A stretch of DNA of 64,000 nucleotides, from the NCBI RefSeq assembly GCF_000374025.1, contig NZ_KB893189.1:1-64000 (forward strand), read 5' to 3'. This DNA comes from Spirosoma panaciterrae DSM 21099 (GTDB lineage: Bacteria; Bacteroidota; Bacteroidia; Cytophagales; Spirosomataceae). A model generated the notes under the pieces. It had not been told where the DNA came from. It saw nothing but the letters and a program-made list of their open reading frames with translations, and searched no databases. The position numbers and the translations under genes are program-made. This document shows positions 24,628 to 33,688 of this stretch, piece after piece; the stretch's first letter is position 1, and each line of letters opens with the position of its first letter.

Positions 24628-25638
24628 TCAGGAAGGATAATCAATACTGGCCCCAGTCTCTCTAAACTCTTTAGGCTCCCGGATTCGTTTCCATCCTTCA
24701 CTTAAAAACCCAATGCCATACCCAATCAACTGGGTAAAAGCAGCCACAACACTCAGTCCCCCAATTTTCAGGCTTTTTTCTTTTCGCGTGGCATCGATTA
24801 GAATCAATAGGGTTATCAATCCCAGAAAACCACTGGCTAATCCAAACAGAATGGGGCTGATTAATGCCCACAGGGGGATTGAAAAAACAAATAGTGTAAA
24901 CAAAGCCGGGATGGCATGTACCAGCTTTAATTCACCGGGATAATACCGCGAAATATTGATCCTGGCTCGACCAAAGAAACGAAGCTGCCGAAAAAACTGG
25001 CCAAAATCGGTCCGCCGTTTGTGATAGATGAACGCGTCAGGAATCAGCCCTGTACGAAAACCATTTTCAATAATTCGAATGGCAAACTCAATGTCTTCTC
25101 CCATCCGCGTCAGTTTGTAGCCACCGATCGTTTCCCATACCTTACGAGAAAGCCCCATATTAAAGCTTCGTGGATGGTATGTTCCACCAAGATTTTTCTT
25201 ACTGCCGCGTATGCCACCCGTGGTGAAGGGCGATGTCATAGAATAACTGATCGCTCGCTGAATGGGCGTAAAATCAGGGTGAGCTTTATCGGGGCCGCCG
25301 TATGCATCCAGTTTATCCCGCGCAATATATTCGTTGACAACGGCAAAATAATGGTCCGGTACGAGGGCGTCGGAATCAAAAATCACGAAATAGTCGCCCC
25401 TGGCCCGTTCAAAACCATAATTCCGGGTAAAGCCCTGACCCGAGTTAGGTTTGAAAAAATACCGTATATCCAGTCGATCCCGAAACGAGTTCACCACCGC
25501 GTCGGCTTTCTCCCGCGAACCATCTTCAATAACGAGCACTTCAAACTGGGTATAGGTTTGCTTCGTCAGGCTCTCCAAAAGCTCGCGTAATTCACCTGGA
25601 CGATTAAAAACCGGTATGATGACGGAAAAGAGCATCAA
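24628..25638 (-). CDS. Family 2 glycosyltransferase, membrane-anchored
   Basis: 336 residues. The GT-A domain opens F-S-V-I-I-P-V-F-N-R-P-G-E-L and continues V-L-V-I-E-D-G-S. The metal-binding DxD is in Y-F-V-I-F-D-S-D-A-L-V-P (about 86-97), and the acceptor-site region shows G-L-S-R-K-V-W-E-T-I-G-G-Y and G-E-D-I-E-F. Two or three hydrophobic segments near residues 245-320 anchor it in the membrane. The substrate is unknown; cell-surface polysaccharide or lipid glycosylation is usual. The first two codons are both ATG, and either could start. hemL lies 70 bp upstream on the same strand. Confidence 0.9.
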   Translation of the reverse strand: MMLFSVIIPVFNRPGELRELLESLTKQTYTQFEVLVIEDGSREKADAVVNSFRDRLDIRYFFKPNSGQGFTRNYGFERARGDYFVIFDSDALVPDHYFAVVNEYIARDKLDAYGGPDKAHPDFTPIQRAISYSMTSPFTTGGIRGSKKNLGGTYHPRSFNMGLSRKVWETIGGYKLTRMGEDIEFAIRIIENGFRTGLIPDAFIYHKRRTDFGQFFRQLRFFGRARINISRYYPGELKLVHAIPALFTLFVFSIPLWALISPILFGLASGFLGLITLLILIDATRKEKSLKIGGLSVVAAFTQLIGYGIGFLSEGWKRIREPKEFRETGASIDYPS

Positions 25639-25708
25639 AAAAACGGGAAATTGGATGAAAATGATGCGTGAAAACAGGCCACCGTAGGCTACTTTTCACG
25701 CATCATGT

Positions 25709-26998
25709 CTACTTGGTTATCGCTTCCAGCAGACTCTCTTCATTGGCCTGAATGATCTGATCCACCAGATCGTCGGTTAAGGCAACAGACAAAAACAGGC
25801 TTTCGAACTGCGATGGAGCCAGATAGACGCCACGGTCCAGCATAGCATGAAAATAGCGTCCAAACTGGGGTAAATCGCAGGACTTAGCCTCCGAAAAATT
25901 CGATACGGAACGCTCGGTCATGAATAAAGTAAACATGGACCCAATATGATTGATCGTATAGTTCAATCCCGCTTTCTGTAGCCCCTTACGAAATCCATTC
26001 ACTAATTTATCCCCAATGGCTTCCAGGCGTGTATATACCTCAGGATGTTCATTCAGATAGTGCAGCATAGCCATCCCTGCCGACATGGCAATTGGATTGC
26101 CCGATAACGTTCCGGCCTGATATATAGGTCCGGCAGGCGACACCTGATTCATAATATCAGCGCGGCCACCATACGCCCCAACCGGCATGCCTCCACCAAT
26201 GATTTTTCCCATTGTGGTCAGATCGGGGGTAATGCCAAATCGCTCCTGCGCCCCACCTTTTGCTAATCTGAACCCGGTCATTACCTCATCGAAAATCAGC
26301 AACGTGCCGTATTTGTCGCAAAGTGAGCGTATACCCTCCAGAAATCCAGGCTGCGGCAATACACATCCCATATTACCCACTACAGGCTCCAGAATGACTG
26401 CGGCTACCTGATTCTGATTATTTTCCAGCAAGCCTTCTACAGCCGCCAAATCATTGAATGGAGCCGTCAGTGTGTCAGCGGCCGTTGCTTTTGTAACCCC
26501 AGGACTGTCGGGTACTCCCATGGTCATGGCCCCACTACCAGCAGCAATCAGGAATGAATCGCCATGGCCATGATAGCAGCCCTCAAACTTGATAATTTTC
26601 TCCCGACCTGTAAACCCCCTGGCTACTCGTATTGCCGCCATCGTTGCTTCAGTACCCGAGTTAACCATACGAACCTTCTCAACCGAAGGGACCATTGAGG
26701 TAATCAATTCGGCCATTTCAACTTCTTTTCGCGTTGGAGCACCAAACGAAAATGAATCTTGAATCGCGTCTCGTACGGCCTTTTCGACGGGCTCAAAGGC
26801 ATGCCCCAGAATCATTGGCCCCCACGAATTAATCAGTTCAATATACTGACGTCCATCTTCATCATAGAGGTACGGGCCCTTTGCCGATTTGATAAACAGT
26901 GGAGATCCACCAACTGCCCGGAAAGCACGTACGGGAGAATTCACGCCACCTGGGATAAGCGTTTTCGCTTTTTCGAATAATTGCTCGCTTGTTGTCAT
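25709..26998 (-). CDS. hemL: Glutamate-1-semialdehyde 2,1-aminomutase
   Basis: Converts glutamate-1-semialdehyde to 5-aminolevulinate in the C5 route to haem. It is 429 residues, the family length. Signatures are P-G-G-V-N-S-P-V-R-A-F near the start, N-S-G-T-E-A-T-M-A-A-I-R (about 113-124), Y-H-G-H-G-D-S, the PLP aspartate in L-I-F-D-E-V-M-T-G-F-R (about 234-244), and the PLP lysine Lys265 in T-T-M-G-K-I-I-G-G-G. The Ala/Gly-rich gating loop (A-G-S-G-A-M-T-M-G) is complete. A strong hairpin sits directly upstream (27013-27093). Confidence 0.97.
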   Translation of the reverse strand: MTTSEQLFEKAKTLIPGGVNSPVRAFRAVGGSPLFIKSAKGPYLYDEDGRQYIELINSWGPMILGHAFEPVEKAVRDAIQDSFSFGAPTRKEVEMAELITSMVPSVEKVRMVNSGTEATMAAIRVARGFTGREKIIKFEGCYHGHGDSFLIAAGSGAMTMGVPDSPGVTKATAADTLTAPFNDLAAVEGLLENNQNQVAAVILEPVVGNMGCVLPQPGFLEGIRSLCDKYGTLLIFDEVMTGFRLAKGGAQERFGITPDLTTMGKIIGGGMPVGAYGGRADIMNQVSPAGPIYQAGTLSGNPIAMSAGMAMLHYLNEHPEVYTRLEAIGDKLVNGFRKGLQKAGLNYTINHIGSMFTLFMTERSVSNFSEAKSCDLPQFGRYFHAMLDRGVYLAPSQFESLFLSVALTDDLVDQIIQANEESLLEAITK

Positions 26999-27012
26999 TT
27001 TTACAAATGATA

Positions 27013-27093
27013 GAATGATTGAGTGACAGAATGATTGAATAGTTATATCGAAAGTCAGAATAACTATTCAATCATTCTATCACTCAATCATTC
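27013..27093. repeat. 34-bp inverted repeat with internal repeated word
   Basis: Arms 27013-27046 and 27060-27093 are reverse complements with one mismatch around a 13-base loop. Each arm itself carries two copies of the word GAATGATTGA, so the structure can pair in more than one register. It fills the space between the stop of the upstream gene (27097-27095) and the hemL ATG (26998). It may end transcription of the upstream gene or fold at the 5' end of the hemL message. AT-rich, with no T-run. Confidence 0.8.
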
Positions 27094-27094
27094 A

Positions 27095-28882
27095 CTAATT
27101 AATTTTGACCAGCTTCCCATCTTCAAATTTTACAATGGGAACGACCTGGTTTTCATTGGCTTGTGTATAATCGAATCCGGAAAGGAGATAGTCGTCGGTA
27201 TCGGAACGCAACATACTTCGGTTTCGGGACAACAGGGTATTTCGGGCCAATTGTCGCCCAAAGAACAGCATCATATCATAGCCCTCACTGGCAAAAACCG
27301 ATGGAATGGTGTTTCTTTTGGCCACATACTGTTCCTGAAACGTAACCACAGGCTCACGCGTCGGATCAATATAATCGGGATACAGCAGATAGACATCCCG
27401 TCGTGTAAATGTTGCGGCTGGAATCCGATAAAAATCGAAGGCGGAAGCTGTAGCCAGTAGTGGCCCGGTCACATGCCGACGGTTGAGTGCATCGAGCATT
27501 CGCCCCCCTTCTTCGTCGTTACTGCTGGCAAAAAACACATGCCCCATTGGAATGGCCTGGGTTGTCGATACCGGACGAGATGAACTAACGCTGGCGCTTG
27601 CGTTGCCCGTCAGTTGCATAGCATCGGCCATTGCCTGTACACTACCGCTTATTTTCCGAACATCAACAAGCTGATAATTCTGTTGCTTCAGCTCATTTAC
27701 ATAGGCCATGGCCAGGAGTGAATCTCTTCGTGACGACCCAAAATAAACAGCCGCCCGACGTCCAGTATTCAAATTTCGGGCGTGCTCCGCTAGTTTATGT
27801 GCCTGCTGATTCAGGGAAGGCTGCGCCAAAAACGATAGTGGCTGGTTAGTCACTAAATCATTGCTGGTTGCTATTGGATTCAGCAACACAATATTGCTCT
27901 GGTTGGCATAGGCCGATGCAATTCGATTCGGCTCGATGTATAGAGGGCCTATGATCAGATCGGTTTGGGCAAATGCAGGGCTATTGACCAGTTCGAGGGT
28001 TTTGTTGGCATCATTATCGACGTCATACGCAAACAAATTGACGGTAATCCCTTCTTCCTGAAGCTTGGACTTCGCCATTTTAATCCCATTATAGAGATCA
28101 TAAATATATTGATTGGAACGTACTCGTTTTTCAGAATTGAAATCATCCAAACGAAATGGAAACATGATCGCAATGTTATAATAGCCTTTAGCCCGATTGG
28201 TACGGGTAGGTATGTTTGAACGACCAGCGGTCGATGTTCCGGCAGTTGATGGCGTTGTCGTTGGCTGTGTATTTGACCCACCTGGCACACCAAATCGGTT
28301 GGTCAGTCGATCCGATAGCTCCAGATCATCTTTATCACTGGCAGTACGCTGAATCAGGTCAATCAAGGATAGTCCGACCACCCGATCGTTCGGAAAAGCC
28401 CTGTTAAGCTTTTTCAGGCGGTTTAAGTCAGTAATCTTTGGAATGAACGACTGCTCCAGTTTTGTTACATCGGTACGTAAAGATGGGTCATTGATCTGCT
28501 GGATAGCCGTCAAGGCATCTTCAAATTCATTCGTCTCCATCGAAACAGCCGCTAACAGGTAATTCGCATCACTCATCTTTCGCCAGTTGGGAAAGAGGTC
28601 CATCAATTGTCGGAGTGCCAAACGCGATTGAGTGAAGTTTTTCTGCCGGTATGCTGCCAGAGCATAGTAATAACTGGCATACGGAGCCAATGCCCCCCGC
28701 TGCTGAATTAGCCCATTTAGTTCTGTTTTTGCCCGATCATAATCGCCAGCCAGCACTTTTTTAACGGCAGCACTGTACCGACGCTGCGCATCTGGCGAAA
28801 CCTGAGCCAGTAAAGGTTGCTGGGTACTAAAGACCAACAAGCCAATCAATCCAAATTTAACCAAACACAATTTATGGGTCAT
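27095..28882 (-). CDS. TPR plus periplasmic-binding-like (ABC receptor fold) protein
   Basis: 595 residues. The signal peptide (MTHKLCLVKFGLIGLLVFST to L-L-A-Q) is followed by a helical TPR region (about 25-190; A-G-D-Y-D-R-A-K-T-E-L-N, Y-A-S-Y-Y-Y-A-L-A-A-Y). Next come a Thr/Ser/Pro linker (about 205-230) and a type-1 periplasmic-binding fold (about 235-595) starting Y-N-I-A-I-M-F-P-F, with I-I-G-P-L-Y-I-E-P-N and I-V-L-L-N-P. This architecture is seen in Bacteroidota proteins often grouped with amino-acid ABC receptors or with LpoA-like cell-wall factors; no transporter genes lie nearby. The upstream in-frame ATG at 28963 is rejected because it precedes the signal peptide by 27 unrelated residues and would overlap the hairpin. 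Confidence 0.82.
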   Translation of the reverse strand: MTHKLCLVKFGLIGLLVFSTQQPLLAQVSPDAQRRYSAAVKKVLAGDYDRAKTELNGLIQQRGALAPYASYYYALAAYRQKNFTQSRLALRQLMDLFPNWRKMSDANYLLAAVSMETNEFEDALTAIQQINDPSLRTDVTKLEQSFIPKITDLNRLKKLNRAFPNDRVVGLSLIDLIQRTASDKDDLELSDRLTNRFGVPGGSNTQPTTTPSTAGTSTAGRSNIPTRTNRAKGYYNIAIMFPFRLDDFNSEKRVRSNQYIYDLYNGIKMAKSKLQEEGITVNLFAYDVDNDANKTLELVNSPAFAQTDLIIGPLYIEPNRIASAYANQSNIVLLNPIATSNDLVTNQPLSFLAQPSLNQQAHKLAEHARNLNTGRRAAVYFGSSRRDSLLAMAYVNELKQQNYQLVDVRKISGSVQAMADAMQLTGNASASVSSSRPVSTTQAIPMGHVFFASSNDEEGGRMLDALNRRHVTGPLLATASAFDFYRIPAATFTRRDVYLLYPDYIDPTREPVVTFQEQYVAKRNTIPSVFASEGYDMMLFFGRQLARNTLLSRNRSMLRSDTDDYLLSGFDYTQANENQVVPIVKFEDGKLVKIN

Positions 28883-28899
28883 GTCTTTTAGGTTAATGC

Positions 28900-28929
28900 A
28901 CAAAAGCAACGCGATGGCGTTGCTTTTGT
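28900..28929 (-). terminator. 13-bp perfect hairpin downstream of yidC
   Basis: ACAAAAGCAACGC at 28900-28912 is the exact complement of GCGTTGCTTTTGT at 28917-28929 around a GATG loop. It lies 68 bp beyond the yidC stop and 18 bp before the next start, so it probably ends or attenuates the yidC transcript. Confidence 0.75.
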
Positions 28930-28996
28930 TATCAAAAGTCGTCAGTGTATAGTCATTAGTCAATACTTTTTTAACTAATGGCGCCCCTATTGCGAC

Positions 28997-30850
28997 TTAT
29001 TTTTTTGATTTTGCTTTACGCTGGGCCTCTTCGGCCTGTTTGCGGGCTTCCTCGGCGGCCGCCAATTGTTTTTGTAGCAAAGCCTGGAACCCTCCGGGTT
29101 TCTTACCCTGACCAGAAGCATTCTTCCGACGATTCTCGTCCAGCACCGCTTTAATCTTATCTTCATCGACAAACCGCCGGATAAGTTGTTGCTGGGTAAT
29201 CGTGACAATGTTTGATACAAAATAGTAAAACGTCAACCCGGCCGGATAGGAGTTGAGGACGAACATGAACATGAGCGGAAAAATGTAGCTCAAGGCTTTC
29301 ATATTCACAGGGCCAGGCTGCGTTGGCGTCGTCTGGTTGTTGTAATATGCGTAGGCAATCGATGAAGCCGTCATCAGCACCGTAAACAGGCTAAGGTGGC
29401 TGCCAATAAAGGGAAGGGTCGGAAATTTCAGGAATGCATCGTAAGTCGATAAATCGCCAGACCACAGAAACGCTTTTTGCCGTAGCTCAATCAGATTTGG
29501 GAAAAGCATGAAGAGCGCAAACAGAATGGGCATGGTGGCCAGCACAGGTACACAACCACTTAACGGGCTCACCCCTACTTCCTGATACAGTTTCATCTGC
29601 TCGGATTGCTGCTTGGCCATATCATCGCCTACCCGCTCTTTGATCTCATTGATTTCCGGAGCCAACACCCGCATTTTCGCCATACTTACATAGGACTTAT
29701 AGGTTAGCGGTGTCAAAAGCAATTTCACAAACACAACCAGGGCAATAATCAGCAAGCCGTAGTTGGTTATAAACTTTTCGAGAAAGTTAAATACCGGCAC
29801 AAAGAAGTATTTGTTGATCGGCTTCAGAATTGAATAGCCCAGGTATACGTTCCGATCAAACTCAGGTGCTATGCTACCCAGCAATTGAAACTTATTGGGG
29901 CCATAGTAGAATTTGTACTGCCCTTTTCCCGCTTTCACATCGGCTATGGGTAGCATAACATCGGCAATGGCCGTTTTCACTACACTGCTGTCCGCAGGAT
30001 CAACCAACGTTTTGAAGCTGGCTTTGGTCATGGGTGCATTCTTGTCGATGAAACCCGACAGAAAGTATTTATGCTTGATGGTAAACCACTGAACAGGCTC
30101 CTCAAGCGTTGCTTCCTGATTACTTTCGCCTTCGGTCAGATTTTCGAAGTTTTCGTCGGCGGTCAGGTAGTTGATGGTCGCAGCCCGGCGGTTGTTTGCC
30201 AGGTCGTTTTCATACTGCCGCATTTTATCCTCCCAGAAAAACCGGATGTCGCCGTTTCCAACCGAATTACTCAGCCCATTCAATTTCAGGTCATAGTCGA
30301 TCACATACCCTTCTGCCGGTATCGTGTAAACCTGTTCTACCGATTGACCAGGTGCCACTTCTGCCCGAAAAACGATTTGCTGGTTTTGCCCGTTTACCTG
30401 ACCATTCGACGTCGTTGTCTGGTAATACAGCTGATGCAGGTTGACCTTGCCCTGTTGAGTGGGCAGTTCCAGAAGGGTTTTGCTGCTTTTCTCATCAATC
30501 AGCACAAGTGGCTTCTGATCGAAGGTTTTGTAGTTTTTCAGCACAACTTCTTTCACCCGACCACCCCAAGTGCTAAAAGTTACTTTGAGGTCTTTATTTT
30601 CAACCGTGATGTCACGCGCTTCGCCCGTTGCTGCAGTGGCAAAATCGCCAAATTGTGCTTTAGCTGCGGCCGAATCGAGGGGTTGTTCTGCTTTATTGAT
30701 GGCTGCTTCCGCGCCAGAAGCCGATTTCGGTTTCGTGGTTTGTGTTTTTTGGGCCGGTTCCTTTTCGGGAGCGGGTTTCGGTACCAATAGTTGGTAGCCG
30801 ACCAGCATCGCCAGAATCAGGACAATGCCAATGAGTTGATTACGATCCAT
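28997..30850 (-). CDS. yidC: Membrane protein insertase YidC
   Basis: 617 residues. The N-terminal membrane helix (MDRNQLIGIVLILAMLVGYQ) is followed by an Ala/Lys/Pro linker and the large periplasmic beta-sandwich P1 domain (about 75-360; V-K-E-V-V-L-K-N-Y-K-T-F). The conserved core has five helices, with P-L-T-Y-K-S-Y-V-S-M-A-K-M, the coiled helical hairpin, S-P-L-S-G-C-V-P-V-L-A-T-M-P-I-L-F-A-L-F and the final F-Y-Y-F-V-S-N-I. It inserts proteins into the inner membrane alone or with SecYEG. The basic C-terminal tail (Q-R-K-A-K-S-K-K) may touch the ribosome. It lies 118 bp after pyrG on the same strand but has its own promoter. Confidence 0.97.
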   Translation of the reverse strand: MDRNQLIGIVLILAMLVGYQLLVPKPAPEKEPAQKTQTTKPKSASGAEAAINKAEQPLDSAAAKAQFGDFATAATGEARDITVENKDLKVTFSTWGGRVKEVVLKNYKTFDQKPLVLIDEKSSKTLLELPTQQGKVNLHQLYYQTTTSNGQVNGQNQQIVFRAEVAPGQSVEQVYTIPAEGYVIDYDLKLNGLSNSVGNGDIRFFWEDKMRQYENDLANNRRAATINYLTADENFENLTEGESNQEATLEEPVQWFTIKHKYFLSGFIDKNAPMTKASFKTLVDPADSSVVKTAIADVMLPIADVKAGKGQYKFYYGPNKFQLLGSIAPEFDRNVYLGYSILKPINKYFFVPVFNFLEKFITNYGLLIIALVVFVKLLLTPLTYKSYVSMAKMRVLAPEINEIKERVGDDMAKQQSEQMKLYQEVGVSPLSGCVPVLATMPILFALFMLFPNLIELRQKAFLWSGDLSTYDAFLKFPTLPFIGSHLSLFTVLMTASSIAYAYYNNQTTPTQPGPVNMKALSYIFPLMFMFVLNSYPAGLTFYYFVSNIVTITQQQLIRRFVDEDKIKAVLDENRRKNASGQGKKPGGFQALLQKQLAAAEEARKQAEEAQRKAKSKK

Positions 30851-30945
30851 TTAGTTAGTAGTCGATAGCCATTAGCGGAGGATCGTCAGCCTCAATTTCT
30901 AATCAGCAAACGATTGTTGCTTAACAACTATCGACTTTTTTCTTG

Positions 30946-30976
30946 CAAAATTACTTTAAACCGGGCGCTTAATCAA
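30946..30976 (-). promoter_or_regulatory. Bacteroidota-type promoter of yidC
   Basis: On the minus strand TTG at 30976-30974, 20 bp, TAATTTTG at 30953-30946. The -33 element lies in the last codons of pyrG. Predicted leader about 90 bases. Confidence 0.6.
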
Positions 30977-32675
30977 CCACGTCGGCAGTTTCTACACGGG
31001 CGGCTGCAATATCGGATGAAGTTGGCGGAGCGGCCTTTTTCTGTTGGCTGTAAGCCAGTGCCGCCTTTACAAACCGGACAAAAAGCGGATGCGGATTCAT
31101 CACAGTACTTTTCAGTTCAGGATGGAACTGCACGCCTACAAACCAGGGGTGTTTATTTTGCGACAACTCAACGATTTCAACCAGACCCGTTTCGGGGTTA
31201 ATACCTGTAGGCAGCAGGCCTGCTTTCTCAAAAGCGTCCAGGTAATCATTGTTGAATTCGTACCGATGCCGATGCCGTTCACTGATCTGGGTTTTGCCAT
31301 AGATCTGGTAGGCCAATGAATCGCGTTTCAGTTTGCAGGTATAGGCTCCTAGCCGCATCGTCCCCCCTTTATCCGTTATGCTTTTCTGAGCCTCCATCAT
31401 ACTGATTACCGGATTGGCCGTATCGGGTTCCATTTCGGTAGAATGAGCATCTTCTATGCCCATTACATGACGGGCATATTCAATGACGGCCATCTGCATA
31501 CCCAGGCAAATCCCCAGGAATGGAATACCCTGTTCACGAACGTACCGTACAGCATTGATTTTGCCTTCAATTCCCCGTTCGCCAAAACCAGGCGCTACCA
31601 GTACCGCATCGAGTTGATTGAGCACATCGGCACAGTGATGTGCGTCTACCAGCGTTTCGGACTGTATCCATTCCAGTTGCACTTTGCATTCGTTAGCCGC
31701 GCCAGCATGAATAAACGATTCGGCAATGGACTTATAGGCATCGTGCAATTCAACATATTTACCGACCAGACCGATCCGAATGGTGTCGCCAGGATTTTTA
31801 AGCCGCGCCAGGAAGCTTTTCCAGGCATCCAGATCCGCATCTTTATCGTTGTAAAGGTCCATCATGTAGAGCGCCCGCTGATCTAGCCGTTCTTTCTGCA
31901 TGAGGAGCGGTACATCGTAAATGGTCTCAGCGTCGATCGCTTCAATTACTGAACTAACCTGAACATTACAGAACAGGGCTATTTTCCGGCGAATATCCTG
32001 CGGCAGTGGGTGTTCCGTCCGGCAAACGATGATATCCGGCTGAACCCCGTTTTCAAGCAGCATCCGTACCGAGTGTTGCGTCGGTTTCGTTTTCAGTTCA
32101 CCCGCCGATTGGAGGTAGGGTACCAGCGTTAGGTGAATTACCAGGGTATCATGTTCGCCTAGTTCAAACTTCAACTGCCGAACGGCTTCTACAAACGGGA
32201 GCGATTCAATGTCCCCAACGCAGCCGCCGATTTCGGTAATCACAATATCGTACTCGCCGGTTTCGCCCAGCAGCCGGATATTCCGTTTGATTTCGTCGGT
32301 AATGTGCGGTACAACCTGAACCGTTTTGCCAAGAAAATCACCCCGTCGTTCCCGCGTGATCACGTTGTTGTAAATACGTCCGGTGGTGATGTTGTTAGCC
32401 TGCGAGGTGGGCCGATTCAGGAAACGCTCGTAATGCCCTAGATCGAGGTCGGTTTCAGCGCCATCATCAGTTACATAGCATTCGCCATGTTCGTACGGAT
32501 TGAGCGTACCGGGGTCAATATTGATATACGGATCGAATTTTTGGATTGTTACCGTAAGTCCCCGAGACTGAAGTAGTTTGGCCAGTGAAGAGGCAATGAT
32601 GCCTTTGCCGAGTGAAGAAGTTACCCCGCCCGTAACAAAGATGTATTTTGCGGATTTGGGTCCCGTAGCCGCCAT
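30969..32675 (-). CDS. pyrG: CTP synthase
   Basis: Makes CTP from UTP, ATP and glutamine. 568 residues. The synthetase domain starts Y-I-F-V-T-G-G-V-T-S-S-L-G-K-G (P-loop-like) and contains D-P-Y-I-N-I-D-P-G-T, G-E-C-Y-V-T-D-D-G-A-E-T-D-L-D-L-G-H-Y-E-R-F and E-I-G-G-C-V-G-D-I-E-S. The C-terminal class I glutamine amidotransferase has the nucleophile in F-L-G-I-C-L-G-M-Q (about 390) and the His-Glu pair in G-V-Q-F-H-P-E. A short Ala-rich tail is non-conserved. Full length and intact. No consensus promoter was found in the 330-base space upstream. Confidence 0.98.
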   Translation of the reverse strand: MAATGPKSAKYIFVTGGVTSSLGKGIIASSLAKLLQSRGLTVTIQKFDPYINIDPGTLNPYEHGECYVTDDGAETDLDLGHYERFLNRPTSQANNITTGRIYNNVITRERRGDFLGKTVQVVPHITDEIKRNIRLLGETGEYDIVITEIGGCVGDIESLPFVEAVRQLKFELGEHDTLVIHLTLVPYLQSAGELKTKPTQHSVRMLLENGVQPDIIVCRTEHPLPQDIRRKIALFCNVQVSSVIEAIDAETIYDVPLLMQKERLDQRALYMMDLYNDKDADLDAWKSFLARLKNPGDTIRIGLVGKYVELHDAYKSIAESFIHAGAANECKVQLEWIQSETLVDAHHCADVLNQLDAVLVAPGFGERGIEGKINAVRYVREQGIPFLGICLGMQMAVIEYARHVMGIEDAHSTEMEPDTANPVISMMEAQKSITDKGGTMRLGAYTCKLKRDSLAYQIYGKTQISERHRHRYEFNNDYLDAFEKAGLLPTGINPETGLVEIVELSQNKHPWFVGVQFHPELKSTVMNPHPLFVRFVKAALAYSQQKKAAPPTSSDIAAARVETADVVD

Positions 32676-32954
32676 GTCTTTAACGTGTTTTGGTCGTTAC
32701 GGGATGTAAAAGTACGGAAAAAAGGGAGGAAAGGGAAAAAGGCGAACGGAAAAGTTGGCAGATTTTCGGTAATCCATTCGCCCTCAACAATCTATTTTAT
32801 AAATAATCTTTTTGTCACCTATATTCACAAAAAACACCAATGTTACGTCTTATACTCGCTAAACGGGGTCGTAATCATCGTGATTTGTTTCTCAAGATTG
32901 ATGCCGTACCAGCTCACGTGTGTCAAATAGACAACTATAAATCCGTTAGCTAAA
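32676..32954. other. Intergenic, no gene seen
   Basis: AT-rich space upstream of pyrG. A plus-strand frame of about 80 codons here is low complexity and unlike a protein. The pyrG promoter should lie in it, but no exact TAnnTTTG box was found. Confidence 0.4.
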
Positions 32955-32997
32955 AACAGAAAAAAGCGTTGGGAAGCCCTCAGCGCTTTTTTCTGTT
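32955..32997 (-). terminator. Intrinsic terminator of the dehydrogenase operon
   Basis: AACAGAAAAAAGCG at 32955-32968 pairs with CGCTTTTTTCTGTT at 32984-32997; the inner part of the hairpin is imperfect. It lies 13 bp past the stop of the gamma-like subunit gene and has T-runs in both directions. Confidence 0.8.
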
Positions 32998-33009
32998 GAT
33001 AATGGTAGT

Positions 33010-33648
33010 TTACTTACCCTGCGTGAGTTCACGCTCTTCGTAAGCCAGGCCGTATTGTTTCAGCACATCAGCCGGTACGCCATCCCACTGGTTAGGTACG
33101 TTACCCACATAACCAATGTCTTTAATACCCATCTGGCTGGTGTAAAAGCCGGAAGCAGTCATATTCCGCATCATCGAGAAGAACGAAGCGCCCTGCGATA
33201 ATTCAGGCTTCACCTTCGAAGGGTAAGCGATCTGATCGACAAGTTCGATCTGCTGCGCTTTGGTACACTGCACAAAAGGTTTACCGTACCGTTTTACACA
33301 CGTATTGTCGAGCCACTTGATTCCACCTCGCATCGGTGTCTGGTTTCGAGGCTGGTCTTTCATCATAAACTCGATGAAGGCTGGCACCCCTGCCTGCGAT
33401 GCACTACCGGAATGCTCATCGGCCGGAATAATGATGTCGGACAACACCGTTACTGTCTGCAACTCGTGCGGTGTAAAAAACTTCTCAGCCATCAGCTTCG
33501 CATCGCGCTCGGCTTCAAACTTCTGACGTCCCCCCGGAATTTTTAAGGGTTTCGGATCTGGTGGGGCTGGTACAGCAGCTTCAACCGGGTTTACAGCCAG
33601 CCCAAAACTGGTAAGAGAAAGAGCTTTTAATGAATCTCTGCGTTTCAT
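33010..33648 (-). CDS. Gluconate 2-dehydrogenase subunit 3-like protein, Tat-exported
   Basis: 212 residues. The N-terminus M-K-R-R-D-S-L-K-A-L carries a twin-arginine motif and a weak hydrophobic stretch ending V-E-A-A, so export by Tat is likely. The body resembles the gamma/small subunit of membrane-bound gluconate and FAD-glucose dehydrogenases: F-F-T-P-H-E-L-Q-T-V-T-V-L-S-D-I-I-I-P-A-D near residue 60, G-V-P-A-F-I-E-F-M and F-F-S-M-M-R-N-M-T-A-S-G-F-Y-T-S. In characterised enzymes this subunit acts as a hitch-hiker escort for the catalytic subunit. It follows the GMC gene by 40 bp on the same strand, as expected. The cytochrome c subunit of the canonical three-part enzyme is not present. 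Confidence 0.88.
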   Translation of the reverse strand: MKRRDSLKALSLTSFGLAVNPVEAAVPAPPDPKPLKIPGGRQKFEAERDAKLMAEKFFTPHELQTVTVLSDIIIPADEHSGSASQAGVPAFIEFMMKDQPRNQTPMRGGIKWLDNTCVKRYGKPFVQCTKAQQIELVDQIAYPSKVKPELSQGASFFSMMRNMTASGFYTSQMGIKDIGYVGNVPNQWDGVPADVLKQYGLAYEERELTQGK

Positions 33649-33688
33649 AGTTCGTATGGCTTGGTGTATCGCTGAGCTACACCTGGGT

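Noticed and set aside
24516-24701. N-terminal extension of the small membrane protein
   Set aside because: It overlaps the glycosyltransferase and gives no membrane or domain pattern; the start at 24515 is better.
30071-30790. Plus-strand frame of 239 codons
   Set aside because: It is antisense to the periplasmic domain of yidC, and its Phe/Arg/Cys-rich composition is that of a reversed reading frame.
32685-32930. Plus-strand frame of 81 codons upstream of pyrG
   Set aside because: Low-complexity Lys/Gly start and no domain; more likely a regulatory spacer.
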